The notes below the pieces were generated by a model. That model was not told the DNA's origin. It worked only from the letters and a program-made list of their open reading frames with translations, and did not search any database. Shown here one piece after another: positions 42,494 through 54,253 of a stretch of DNA of 64,000 nucleotides. Location: positions 61,139,852 through 61,203,851 of the forward strand of contig CM047815.1 in NCBI GenBank assembly GCA_026214975.1, written 5' to 3'. The number at the start of each line of letters is the position of its first letter. Positions within the stretch are counted from its first letter, which is position 1. The DNA is from Gentiana macrophylla. Lineage: Eukaryota > Streptophyta > Magnoliopsida > Gentianales > Gentianaceae. The position numbers and the translations under genes were made by a program.

Positions 42494-42655
42494 TCAAGCA
42501 GGGTTGATGAGTTTTGTGTTTACAATGATGTCACATAACACCACTTCATTTGTTCCTTCAATTGGCTTCTTAGCAGCATCAATACTAAGCTTAGGACCAA
42601 TATCTCTGGCTATTTTGCATGATTGAAGTAGCAGGGTATGCCTATGTTGGACCAT
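42494..42655 (-). CDS. Possible 53-codon ORF or last exon fragment, unrecognised
   Basis: ATG 42655 to TGA 42494. The same frame is open about 48 bases further upstream, back to a TGA. The peptide reads like real protein (LLLQSCKIARDIGPKLSIDA, KKPIEGTNEVVLCDIIVN). The upstream minus-strand sequence has acceptor-like CTTCTCTTCAG sites near 42700-42690. It is too short to assign and I do not recognise the family. It could be an exon remnant of a host gene or chance. Confidence 0.25.
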   Translation of the reverse strand: MVQHRHTLLLQSCKIARDIGPKLSIDAAKKPIEGTNEVVLCDIIVNTKLINPA

Positions 42656-43939
42656 GGGAGAAGGCAAGGGGGCTTGTTCACAGCTGAAGGCTGAAGAGAA
42701 GTCTCAAGTTCATGGGAACTCTTGACCCTTGTTTACAAAGAGAAACATGTTTTTAAAAAAGAATACCTAAAAGCATAAGAGAGCCGAAAGTATTTTTAAT
42801 TAAGAATGGTTATTATTCTGTGATTGAAATGTTAATTTTTTGTAACCAAGTCACCAAGAAACTTTAAACATGAAAAGCTGCATGTAAACAAGCATTCTGA
42901 CTATTTAGGCAAAGAAGCAATTGCATCTATTTTGTATATGCACACTTAATGTATGTTCATATACTTTGACCTAATCATTTCTCCACTTTGTTGAACCCCT
43001 TATCAGTTTCCAACAATGTTGAGCTAAATGAACTCAATACCTTGAAGCTAAACTTCAATCTTTGAATGATTGTAACTTACTAAAACTTTTCTAACCCATT
43101 TCTCCCATCTTGAACAACTTGTAGGTTGTGCAATTTATGGTTTAACTAAAAGTATCATTTTAAAGATTAACCACCTGGTACATTTTATCTAGTCGTCTAC
43201 CAAGTCGTCTACCAGCATTAACCAATTTTTCAAGCCAATCTAGAATTTTAATTAGTATGATACCTAAATCCAATGAGCATGTTGTTTAGTAATTGAAAAA
43301 AGAGAATGATATTTTCCTAATGAATGTTTTTTTAGGTTGTTTGGAACATATTGTCGGAAAGAATAACCACAATATAATACTTTGCGTTAACACATGCACA
43401 ATGATAAACAGAATGATACCTAAAAATCCATTATGTGATATTATAAACAACCAAAACAAAATCTTATTCTTTTAAAGTTTTCTTTAACTATGGATCAGAC
43501 TGGGAAAAATAAAGATGTATTTTTAGGTATATTTAATCTATAGTTAAAAAGAAAGAAAAAAAACTAAAAACATGATAGCGCAGAATATTTATTCAAAGAA
43601 CAAACATCAAATGAACACCAAGAAGAAGAAATAATCAACAAACGACCTCCAAAAAGTAAATAAAGTGACCTCAGCAGTGAAACATTGAACACTGATCAGC
43701 AATAGAGATGAAGCACAAAGTATTTTGTTAATCTCATTATCTTAAGGACATACATGTGTTGTTAACCTCCTTCTCTTAAGAATCAACAGTTTCATTTTTT
43801 TTATTAATTCCTTGTTCTTATTTTATTATACTCTCCATCTAGCCAATTATTTATCAATCGAATGAAAATTCAAACACATGAAACATAAACTTCAGACTTA
43901 CTATTTCACAAAACAGATAATCATGAGGCATAGATATAG
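42656..43939. other. Unassigned AT-rich sequence left of the Tork element
   Basis: Only short frames (for example 43293-43475) without domains. GTCGTCTACCA repeats at about 43192 and 43204. Confidence 0.3.
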
Positions 43940-44268
43940 TGTTATAGATAAAGAAAAAGTGCATCATCATGGCTCCTGTCAGCAAAGTGACTTAAACTCT
44001 ACATTTGGTGGAACTAATCTGGAAGTCAACTGAGTGATGGGCAGCTGATAAGTGTATTCAAGTCTGTGTATATCAGCAGGGTAAAGTCTGCTGAGTCATT
44101 TTGGTTTTGTCAGCAGACTTACTGAAGTCTGCTGGATTGTTGAATACAGCTGAGTTCTACATCGGGTCAATGATCAGCTGAGTTGTGTCAGTAGAGTGAC
44201 ACAACATCTGGGGCATTTATGGCAATCCGACAAAGATTCTTGGAGGTTAGGGTTTAGGGATCTGTGTC

Positions 44269-44276
44269 TATAAATA
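44269..44276 (+). promoter_or_regulatory. TATA box of the Tork 5' LTR
   Basis: TATAAATA, about 330 bp into the LTR. Confidence 0.6.
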
Positions 44277-44374
44277 CCAATTGTATAGGTCATTGTAATG
44301 TGTGTAATCTATCTGAAATTCAGTGCATAATAAAATAGCTCTTTTCTTTCCGTGGAATAGTCGGCACAACACTG

Positions 44375-44379
44375 GAAAC
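44375..44379. repeat. Target site duplication GAAAC (left)
   Basis: Same five bases at 53647-53651. Confidence 0.88.
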
Positions 44380-46245
44380 TGTTAGGAAATCTACGCGGAA
44401 ACGCAGCGGAATTAAAAAAATTATTTCCTATAAACCCAAGATCGACTTCGTTTAAGCAATAAAGAAATAAGATAAAGACGGTGGTTACCTTGATTGATCT
44501 AAAAGATCGACGCTTTGACCATCTAAGCAGAGTAGTTCTGCATAGAGCCACCCAAGTGTTCGGCCTCTACCGGTGATCCACACGAACAGCCCGCCGGAAT
44601 CCCATCATGGATTGCTACCAGAAAAATTCGGCTGCTAGACCGACTTTTCCTTCCTCATAAAACTCTCCTAGGAAGCTCTCTATTTTCCTCAAGAACAATT
44701 AGCTCTTGGAATTGTGATGTACAAAAGAGCTTGACACCCACTTCCTATTTATAGGTAAAAGTGGCGCCCCTGGTAGAGTAGAGAGGAAGAAAACATTTTA
44801 CTAGTAAAATAAGGAAAATATATTTGATTGATTTATCTCATTAATATTCAATATCTTATATTAAATATATTTCCAAGATATATATTGACAATATCTTATA
44901 TTGAATATATCTTTATCTTGTTACCCTAAATCTATTTTTTCAAAATCAATTAATATCTAATATTAATATTATGGTAATCTTTATTAATTAAATTGCACAA
45001 TTCAAATGTATCATATACACTTGTAAATGGCGTGAATATGGCGTCCCACTACCAAAGATTTGGCATCCGGAATATTCTTTAATTAATATAATACTATGAT
45101 TAATTAATTTGCAAAATACATGTGTATCAATATACACAATAATTTCGACACTATATCACCATATTAATTTACTACTATAACATTTATAGTCGTGAGATAA
45201 AAATTTCCTTATTTGGTTATCATCTATAACCACATTTTTATCCGGCTAGATGTTCATATGTGTGTGACCCGATAGGCTTCCGAATATGTTGGCCGTAGAC
45301 ATAAAGTGCAAATTACGAAAATGCCCTTCATGCCTAACGATCACGGGATAGCGACTAGCAACACACCGTGACCCCCAATCATCGGAAGAGTCAAATGCAA
45401 TGACTACTACCTTTCATGTGAAACAGTTACCGTGTAAATTACAATCTTATCGCTGTAATAATATCCATACGGTCGTACGTCGAGTGTCAAACATTAACGA
45501 TCGTATCTTATAACCTGGATATCATGTTGTCTCTCGAAGTAACTCATTTACTTCCACTTTGCAAAGATTCACGAGAGTAAGACATTTCTTATAAGAAGGC
45601 CCTTTCGGATATTCACCCCTACTGATAGGGTACGCGATTTCCAGACGACCAAACATGTATACTCTGCATGCTTCAGTATCACACCCAATCACTACCGCAT
45701 GATCGCCCCGTGGCTAGGGGAAACCTCAATAGTGTCAAAGCACGACCATCCACACCGTAATTCCATGAAGACTCCGGTCTTAAAGATAATTACACAACCG
45801 CCACATAGTGCTACACTTAATGTAAGTGGGTCAGTCTAACGTACGCATTCTCAAATACACGTCCACATACAGTCCAAGTGTCTCTACACTTTGATAGACG
45901 AGATCTATCCCTTCCCTTAAAGACAGAAAACATATAATACGTGACAGTCTGTTTGTACTATCAATGTCTTGTTTAATAGTACATCAGCCTAGAGACATTT
46001 AAGTATCAAACTTATTAAAGTGATTAGAGATCTCATCAACCATAATCGCCTATCATGGTTTCTCTATCACAGTTTAATACTAAGGACGTTATCATATAAC
46101 AATTCACAATTGGTTCATTAAAAGAACAAATATATGACAACAGAAAAGTCATTTAATATATGTATAGACATAAAGAAATAGTAGAAATGATCCGACCCGG
46201 TCGGATCCGGTCCAACCCAATTGGGTTTAGGACACTATTTCAACA
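44380..46245 (-). repeat. Downstream (3') LTR of LARD-like copy 1
   Basis: 1866 bp. Minus-strand TATA box CTATAAATAGG at 44754-44744. Differs from the partner LTR by a ~70-bp indel near 45160 and by substitutions. Confidence 0.88.
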
Positions 46246-49200
46246 ATCTCACACTTGGCCTAAAACCAATCACTCGCACACACAAGACCAAGTTGAAACA
46301 CAAGAATCTCATGCAATACTCGCAACCAGCCCTAGCCATGAACGGATTGCTATCCGTGGGGACTCAGACTATCTTCATATCATGTTCCAAATGACCAAGT
46401 CAAAGGAACCGCCTCAACACACACACGGATCTCTGACGAGACCCTGGTCCTTGCTTTAAGCAATGAATCCACTTACTATATCAGCTATATAAAAAAGGTG
46501 GAAGAACCGTATAAGGTTCAGGAATGAACCTTCTAGATCCATGTACTGCTCCCGCTGTGCCTCCAAGGCACTATTGTGTTTGGCCTAGTTGTAGAATTTA
46601 CAGTGACCCATAACCAAGAACATTTCCAACTCACTGTATCACTTAATCAAAGTGACTGCAAACCCAGACTGTAGCTCACACTCGCCTTCATAAGACTCAA
46701 GATATACGTATGTATAACTATATTTATTCACTTCCAAGTTTCGATAAACTAGGAAACCTCCTTAACTTGTTTAAGGATATTCTCGACTTTCACTAGATCT
46801 ACTTTCATACTTGCTCATGACTCTTCATGGACTATGAACATCCGGCATTACCTTTATGATGGTTCCTATCGCAGTAGCGAAGGACACCTTTCATAAGCAT
46901 CATCCTTCACCTTATCTTTAGGACTAACGTCCTAACATAGATAGATCTTGAGAACACCAGCTAGCAGTATCCCCTGTCGCGATCTATGCTAAACTCTTTT
47001 AGCATCACATCTATATAGGTAAACTATATTAATCTAACAGTAGTTAAATATATCACTGTAGATTCTTATTTCTAAAAATAAGAACTGCCAATCCAAGTGC
47101 TTTCACAAAGACCTTGAACTACCAAACATTAATTGACTGTGACATGAGGTGATAATTCCTGAGAGAGATATCCAATACCTTACTCAAAAATCGTAACACA
47201 CTCCCACTATCTATCTTGCACATTGGGCATATCCTTCTTTTGACTAAATCAAACTCCTTTGATTATCAAACAAAGAAATCGTCTAGAGAAACTTGTTTGA
47301 GTCCATAAATGGATCTCATGGGCTCACGTATCATGTTATTGTCTATGAACATCGAGCTGTCTGCCCAACGTCTTCAACACTATCATATAGCCATGATACG
47401 AAGTTATAACAAGCATAGTCTGAATAGAACTAGGCTCAGCTGGCAGCATAAAGATAATTACAAGGTTTACACCCCATACCCTTCTGCCGTCACTATAGCA
47501 TTATGGTAATCATATTACTATCCATGTCGGCCTTTTAGGGACATTCCCCTTAGGTAAGACAGACTAGGTTCACAACTTGGTTGTCACTGATGGAATCTAA
47601 TTCAAATATTATGGCTCCTGGCCATATCTCTCAATCTTGCCTTTCAAACATTCCTTCATAAGTCGTGAGATATTCATTCTTCAAGATGAACATGTCAGTA
47701 GCCTTTTAAGGCTTGAGGTTATCCTCAGACTTACAGAACTTTTGTGTGCACTGAGCAGTGTTCTACACCTCATCGCTATGCGGCGTCTGCTCATGTTCCA
47801 ATGGTTGAATATCTCTTTATGGTTCTCAAACTACCTTTGAGATCTAAATCTACTCCCACTGTTTCTTTTGGAAGAAACACTTCCTCTAGAAAACAGCATA
47901 TTTGGAAACAAACATTATGCTCCGCGGACAAGTAAATAATATCTAACGTACTTGCTAAGATATTCCACAAAGTTGCATATGTCGTACTAGGCTCCAAGAC
48001 TTTCTGACTTTGCCTATGACAACTTCAAATCATCGGTTAAGATAGATTCGACATTATCCTCTTCCATATCTAATATGGAATTTATTCAACCTTTATTCTT
48101 TGGAACTCGGTTAAGTATAAGGGCACTATCCCGAAACGGGTAAGGGATACTTCGCATGGCTTGCATCACACCTTTATCATATAAAGTGTTTTTTCCATTT
48201 TGAGAACACAATCTAATTTCGTATCCCAAAGATGGTATCCTTCAATGGAGAATCTTATTCTATTTCAGACGTCTTCTGAAACATCCTTCAGGTATTAATT
48301 GCTTCAATCCAATTGAAGTTTAATTCCTAAGTAGCTCATCAATCTCATATTCGTACTAGCTCGAACTTTTCAGGCTTTCCAGATTGTTGTACTTCAATAA
48401 GTACATTCAACTATTTCTAAAAATAGTCCAAGAGAGAGATAAACAATTGTTTATGGTATGAATTGTCATAAACCAACAAACATCAATATGTTTAGGCTCT
48501 AGTCAATCTTCTAGGTTCCATAACCTTTTTTTAAAGGGTATTTTAGTTTCCTTTGGATAAGATACGTATAACCCACATGATTCATAATCATATGGTTCAG
48601 CATCATCAGAATGACGTTTGTTTACACGATTCCCTTCCATAGAGACTGTGCCTAGAACAACCACAAATCAAAGATAACAGTCATACAAATATTTAGTTGA
48701 GATTTCATCACATATATCAACTATATAGTGACAACAATCTAGTAGTAGATTCAGTGACCTTTCAACTTTATCGGAATAACATTTATTCTTTACAATTGAA
48801 TATGTCTACTAAATCCTAACAAGCAACTGAAAATATGTTCTTCATAAGATCCGGAACACAATAACATTTATTTAGTTCCCTTATCAGTTTACTAGATCCA
48901 GAGTATGGTAAGTGTCACAACGTTTGCTTCACCTTCCATAACTGCATTTAATCTTTCTAATTTAATCACACTCGTAAGATATCATATATCTTAGAGTCGA
49001 CTTTGAACTTAGATAGATTTATCTCAACTCACTTGCCTACAATAGAGACTTCAATAAGTTCTCTATTTAAGTACACGCCCTAACTTCCTTTTAAATCCTT
49101 CAAGCACTTGTAAATATTTCTTAGTGTAGTCTTCATAAGACTCAAGAAAGATCACAAGAGCTATATCTTTATTTTCCTTTCATAAAGAAAATCTAAAGTT

Positions 49201-51078
49201 TATTATATAGTTTATTTAACCTTTTGAATCGTATTCAAGACATTGACTAGTTAATTTACCTTTAAGCAATGATAGAATTAAGTCGATACTTAAATCTTAC
49301 AATTTTGAAAACAACCTTTCCAAAATTAGATGTGGTCATTCTTATCCAACGTCTGAATTAATTGTCATCGTATGACAGAATGATCATCTTGGATCGTATC
49401 CAATATATGATAAATTTGTTGAAACTTATTTCAAATGATTTAATCATATCATGAGCTTCCGCTTTCATTAATAATTAAAGCCTTGGAGTAATCCATCAAA
49501 TATGTAGTCTCCTTGTCTCTAACTACTATAACGGGATTGCTCGTGTCATTGCTTATTTTAAAATGATTAAAATTGCTTAACCATATTTGAGAACGTTTCT
49601 CAAAAGGTAACAGTCATAATTTGGTTTTACTAATCGAGAATTAAAAACATAAATATAAATATTGCTAAAACTATAATATAAAAATTAAAGATAAAAGAGT
49701 GTTGTGTTTATACACGCAAAATCAAAAATGGTCTTTTGCTTTATGATTTTGCTCCCACTAGTCAACTACTCCCAATTGACTTTCAAGAATCTTCTAAAAT
49801 TCTTTAGTGGCTGGAATCCTATCTAGTTGACTCGATCCTCGACGTGGGCCGATAGACCGGGTCAATTTCGACGGGTAGGTCCTTCTTACCAATCGCGTCT
49901 AACATGACTTCCCGTGGTTTGACTAGTCAACTCTTTGACAATTCACATCTTCTATGTGATAGTCAACCTTATGTCTCTAAATCAGACGGTCTTGATGTGG
50001 GCCAATCACCGTAAGATTCTTAGTCGAGTCGTAACCCAAGTATTCATGAGATCTCATAACGATCATATCTCGATAATGACGATATACCCGAGGTAGGTCA
50101 ACTTCCGACGTGGGCCGATCAGTTGGATCCGAACAAGGGCTCTTCACCGTCACTATAATATTGGAAGACATTTTATAACTCGATTTTTGTTGTGGAGTAA
50201 TTTTAAATTAATTCACTTAATTAATTTCGAATTAATTCTCTTAATTAATTTATTACAGTCTCATCATGTATATTTATCTCTATAGACATACATCCTACAC
50301 ATTCATCTAGATCGTGCCTAGTTATGCATCTATCCTATCATATAAAATAAATACAAGCACAAAATAAATAAATGCGTAAAGTAACCGGTATGATCATGGA
50401 CTTTTCCTATGTGTGGTTTCGAATACAAACAGACGAAACCGCGGGTCACAATCTAAAGGTATGCAACCGCCAATAGGATATTTAATGCGCCATCTCAAAT
50501 GGGATCTTTATTCTTCTTTCTTTGGTCTCCATCTTCTGCTCCATTCTTATTACATTTAATTCTATCTAATAAAATAAATACACCCGCCGCACACGGGGGA
50601 GCTAACAGGAATGGGATAAATGCAGAAAATAAACTACGTCACGTTCTTCATAACGGCCTAGGACAATTTTTAAACCAACAAAAAAATTAAATCATTCACA
50701 TTTATCCTATCGGTCGAGTCCATGATCAATCGGGGTCCATATAATCACATTATATCTACTATATCTAATACATACAATAAAATCTTGTGAAAGAGATAAA
50801 TTAACATTTAACTACTTGCGTCTTAATTAATCAATTAACATTTAATCTATTAAATAATTTTATCCAATCAATTAACTAATTAACATTTAATTAATTAAAT
50901 GATTTTAATCGAAATAAAATTAACGATTAATTTTAAACCGATTTTAATTTTAATTTTAATTAATTGGAACTATTCCAAAAATAAATCAAAATTATAATTA
51001 GGTCTCTTTTGTTTCTTTCCTTTTGATTTCTAATCAAAAGGGATGTCTATGGTTTCTAAACTAAAAGGCATCTCCCTT

Positions 51079-51384
51079 GGCCCTTTCCAAAATCAAATTT
51101 TGAAAAGGGCCTAGGCCTAGACCTTTTCCAAAATCAAACATTTTGCAAAGTGCCTAGGCCTAGTTCAAAAAAAAATTGGAAATGTCAATATTTTGGTTAA
51201 TATGTCTGGCCACTTTTCAAAATCAAAATTTTGGAAGTGGCATAGCCCTAGGCCTTTTTCCAAATCAAATATTTGGAAAGGGCCTAGGCCTATTCCAAAC
51301 AAAGTTTGGAAATGCTATTATTATTTTAATGTCATGTGACATCCCAATGGCCAAACTATTTGAACCATTAGTTGGCCACATGAC
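51079..51384. repeat. Run of stem-loops in the LARD leader
   Basis: GGCCCTTTCCAAAAT/ATTTTGAAAAGGGCC (51079-51111), a weaker stem at 51122-51154, GCCACTTTTCAAAAT/ATTTTGGAAGTGGC (51209-51241), a GGCC...AAAT/ATTTGG...GGCC stem (51251-51284), TTCCAAAC/GTTTGGAA (51293-51311) and GTCATGTG...CACATGAC enclosing TGGCCAAACTA/TAGTTGGCCA (51331-51385). CCTAGGCCTAG strings separate several. Confidence 0.8.
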
Positions 51385-51693
51385 ACAACTAAACAAAGGA
51401 GATATTAATCACAACTATGAACCATATAGAAACACAAAATACACAAAACAAAAATTTGGAGATCCACAACCCTTTGACCAGTCAAACGACGCCGGCAACA
51501 GGTTGCACTGCCGCCACCGCCGCCGACCAGCAGCTGGTGGTGGTGCTGCCGCCAGTCGGCCGAGCACCACCAAATCTCCCTTCTTCTTTTTTCGTGTATC
51601 GTTTTGCAAATCTAAAATCTTTCATCTTTTAATTACATGATTTAAACGATAAAATTAACTACGCAAAATAACATGCTTATTGCTTAAGCTCGA

Positions 51694-51710
51694 AGCTCTC
51701 TCTGATACCA
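51694..51710 (-). promoter_or_regulatory. Primer binding site of LARD-like copy 1
   Basis: On minus: TGGTATCAGAGAGAGCT, matching the initiator tRNA-Met site of copia elements over TGGTATCAGAG, one base after the LTR. Confidence 0.75.
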
Positions 51711-51711
51711 C

Positions 51712-53646
51712 TGTTAGGAAATCTACGCAGGAACGCAGCGGAATTAAAAAATGTATTTCCTATCGACCCTAGATCGACTTCGTTTAAGCAATAAACAAAT
51801 AAGCTAAAGACGGTGGTTACCTTGTTTGATCTAAAAGATAGACGCTTTGACCGTCTAAGGAGAGTAGTTCTGCATAGAGCCACCCAAGTGTTTGGCCTCT
51901 ACCAGTGATCCACACGAACAGCCCGCCGGAATCCCATCATAGATTGCTACCAGAAAAATTAGGCTGCTAGACCGACTTTTCCTCCCTCATAAAACTCTCC
52001 TAGGAAGCTCTCTATTTTCCACAAGAACAATTAGCTCTTGGAATTGTGATGTACAAAAGAGCTTGACACCCACTTCCTATTTATAGGTAAAAGTGGCGCC
52101 CCTAGTAGAGTAGAGAAGAAGAAAACATTTTACTAGTAAAATAAGGAAAATATATTTGATTGATTTATCTCATTAATATTCAATATCTTGTATTAAATAT
52201 ATTTCCAATATATATATTGACAATATCTTATATTGAATATATCTTTATCTTGTTACCGTAAATCTATTTTTTCAAAATCAATTAATATCTAATATTAATA
52301 TTATGGTAATCTTTATTAATTAAATTGCATAATTCAAATGTATCCTATACACTTGTAAATGGCGTGAATATGGCGTCCCACTACCAAAGATTTGGCATCC
52401 GGAATATTCTTTAATTAATATAATACTATGATTAATTAATTTGCAAAATACATGTGTATCAATATACACAATAATTTCGACACACATACATTATGTGTAT
52501 ATTTAATTAATCAACATAATTAATATCTTGTATTTCATTTATTCATAATAAATAAATACCACCATATTAATTTACCACTATAACTTTTATAGTCGTGAGA
52601 TAAAACTTTCCTTATTTGGTTATTATCTATAACCACATTGTAATCCGGCTAGATGTTCATATGTGTGTGACCCGATAGGCTTCCGAATATGTTGGTCGTA
52701 GACACAAAGTGCAAATTATGAAAATGCCCTTCATGCCTAACGATCACGGGATAGCGTCTAGCAACACACTGTGACCCCCAATCATCGGAAGAGTCAAATG
52801 CAATGACTACTACCTTTCATGTGAAACAGTTACCGTGTAAATTACAATCTTATCGCTATAATAATATCCATACGGTCGTATGTTGGTGTCAAACATTAAC
52901 GACCGTATCTTATAACCTGGATATCATGCTCTCTCTCGAAGTAACTTATTTACTTCCACTTTGCAAAGATTCACGAGAGTAAGACATTCCTTATAAGAAG
53001 GCCCTTTCGGATATTCACCCCTACTGATAAGGTACGCGATTTCCAGACGACCAAACATGTATACTCCGCATGCTTCAGTATCACACCCAATCACTACCGC
53101 ATGATCGCCCCGTGGCTAGGGGAAACCTCAATAGTGTCAAAGCATGACCGTCCACACCATGATGCCAGGAAGACTCCGGTCTTAATGATAATTACACAAC
53201 CGCCACATAGTGCGACACTTAATGTAAGTGGGTCAGTCTAACGTACGCATTCTCTAATACATGTCCACGTACAGTCCAAGTGTCTCTACACTTTGATAGA
53301 CGAGATCTATCCCTGCCCATAAAAACAGAAAACATCTAATACGTGCTAGTCTGTTTGTACTAACAATTTCCTGTTTAATAGTACATCAGCCTAGAGACAT
53401 TTAAGTATCAAACTTATTAAAATGATTAGAGATCTCATCAACCATAATCGCCTATCATTGTTTCTCTATCACAGTTTAATACTAAGGACGTTATCATATA
53501 ACAATTCACATTTGGTTCTTTAAAAGAACAAATATATGACAACAGAAAAGCCATTTAATATATGTATAGACATAAGAAATAGTAGAAATGATCTGACCCG
53601 GTTGGATCCGGTCCAACCCGATTGGGTTTAGGACACTATTTCAACA
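51712..53646 (-). repeat. Upstream (5') LTR of LARD-like copy 1
   Basis: 1935 bp, homologous to 44380-46245. TATA box on minus at 52086-52076. Contains about 70 bp (near 52483-52558) absent from the partner. Confidence 0.88.
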
Positions 53647-53651
53647 GAAAC
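53647..53651. repeat. Target site duplication GAAAC (right)
   Basis: Pairs with 44375-44379. Confidence 0.88.
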
Positions 53652-53764
53652 CACGTTAAATCTTGTGTTCTTCTTGTTTCTGTTATCTCTGTGTGATTGT
53701 TTACTGTTAGATTGCATCTATTAATTATCTATCTTGCATCTGGATTCCCTATCATGTTATAACA
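53652..53764 (+). repeat. Tork 5' LTR, right part
   Basis: CACGTTAAATCTTG...TGTTATAACA. The inverted end TTATAACA matches the TGTTATAG start at 43940. Confidence 0.82.
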
Positions 53765-53784
53765 AATTGGTATCGGAGCAAGGT
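53765..53784 (+). promoter_or_regulatory. Primer binding site of the Tork element
   Basis: AATTGGTATCGGAGCAAGG is the usual copia site for initiator tRNA-Met, with TGGTATCGGAGC for TGGTATCAGAGC. Confidence 0.8.
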
Positions 53785-53879
53785 TTTGGGAATCATCTAT
53801 ACGAACGGATTTTATCTTCACTAAGACCCTCACCGGTGCTAGGCTTCTGTGATAAAAGCTCTGTTCTTTGGCAAGAAGG

Positions 53880-54253
53880 ATGTCTACAGTTAACGTAAAA
53901 ATCGACAAATTTACAGGAAGAAACAGTTTTAGTCTATGGAAAATCAAGATGCGGGCCTTGTAAAAACAACAAGGGTTATGGACTCCTTTATCTGGTAAAG
54001 GATATGCCAGTTCAGCAGATTCTGCCAATCTGGAAGAGAAAGCACATTCAACCATCATGTTGTGCTTATCTGATGATGTTATCACTGAAGTTGCTGAGGA
54101 AGACACATCTGCCAAATTGTGGGCAAAGCTTGAAAGCATGTATATGACTAAGTCATTAACCAACAAGTTGTTGCTGAAGCAGAGACTATTTAGTCTGAGG
54201 ATGCATGAAGGAGGACTACTGAGGGAACATTTGGATCAACTTAACACAATATT
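53880..54253 (+). pseudogene. gag: Tork gag, N-terminal part
   Basis: ATG 53880 opens STVNVKIDKFTGRNSFSLWK, the conserved start of copia gag (UBN2 type). An in-frame TAA at 53961-53963 lies within IKMRAL-KQQGLWTPLSGK. The frame is then open through DVITEVAEEDTSAKLWAKLE, SMYMTKSLTNKLLLKQRLFS and REHLDQLNTI, where the solo LTR interrupts it at 54254. The sequence continues at 55996 in the same frame once the insertion is discounted. Confidence 0.88.
54249..54253. repeat. Target site duplication ATATT (left)
   Basis: Pairs with 55991-55995. Confidence 0.88.

Larger units (their letters stand above)
43940..44379 (+). repeat. Tork 5' LTR, left part
   Basis: TGTTATAG start, TATA box TATAAATA at 44269-44276, then CAGTGCATAATAAAATAGC (AATAAA-like). 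Contains AGTCTGCTG/CAGCAGACT boxes at about 44084-44134. Interrupted after GAAAC at 44375-44379; resumes at 53652. Confidence 0.82.
46246..51711 (-). other. Interior of LARD-like copy 1, no recognisable genes
   Basis: Six frames give only short ORFs without copia domains. The 46246-49650 part matches copy 2 at 60358-63750. GACGTGGGCC-type motifs recur at 49841, 49994 and 50107. A series of stem-loops occupies 51079-51384, close to the primer site. The 64-codon minus frame 50171-49977 begins MSSNIIVTVKSP but has no domain and ends early. Confidence 0.7.
44380..53646 (-). mobile_element. Non-coding LTR element (LARD-like), copy 1, 9267 bp
   Basis: LTRs at 44380-46245 and 51712-53646 with TGTTAGG...TTTCAACA ends and a perfect TSD GAAAC. 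On minus, the primer site TGGTATCAGAGAGAG follows the LTR at 51710, and a polypurine-like CCAAGTGTGAGAT precedes the other LTR at 46246. This gives minus orientation and copia-type priming. The 5.5-kb interior has no recognisable gag or pol in any frame. It may be a non-autonomous derivative, or a coding element decayed beyond recognition. Confidence 0.82.

Noticed and set aside
47309..47509. 66-codon plus ORF shared with 61426-61626
   Set aside because: Non-ATG start and changes concentrated at amino acid-altering sites; it follows from DNA homology of the two LARD-like copies.
47791..47997. Conserved 68-codon minus ORF shared with 61908-62114
   Set aside because: It opens with a TTG codon, not ATG. 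The two copies differ at many amino acid positions with no excess of silent change, as expected for non-coding homologous DNA.
51176..51640. 154-codon plus ORF in the LARD leader
   Set aside because: It reads through the stem-loop run on the strand opposite to the element, starts at a non-ATG codon and is low-complexity; no coding evidence.
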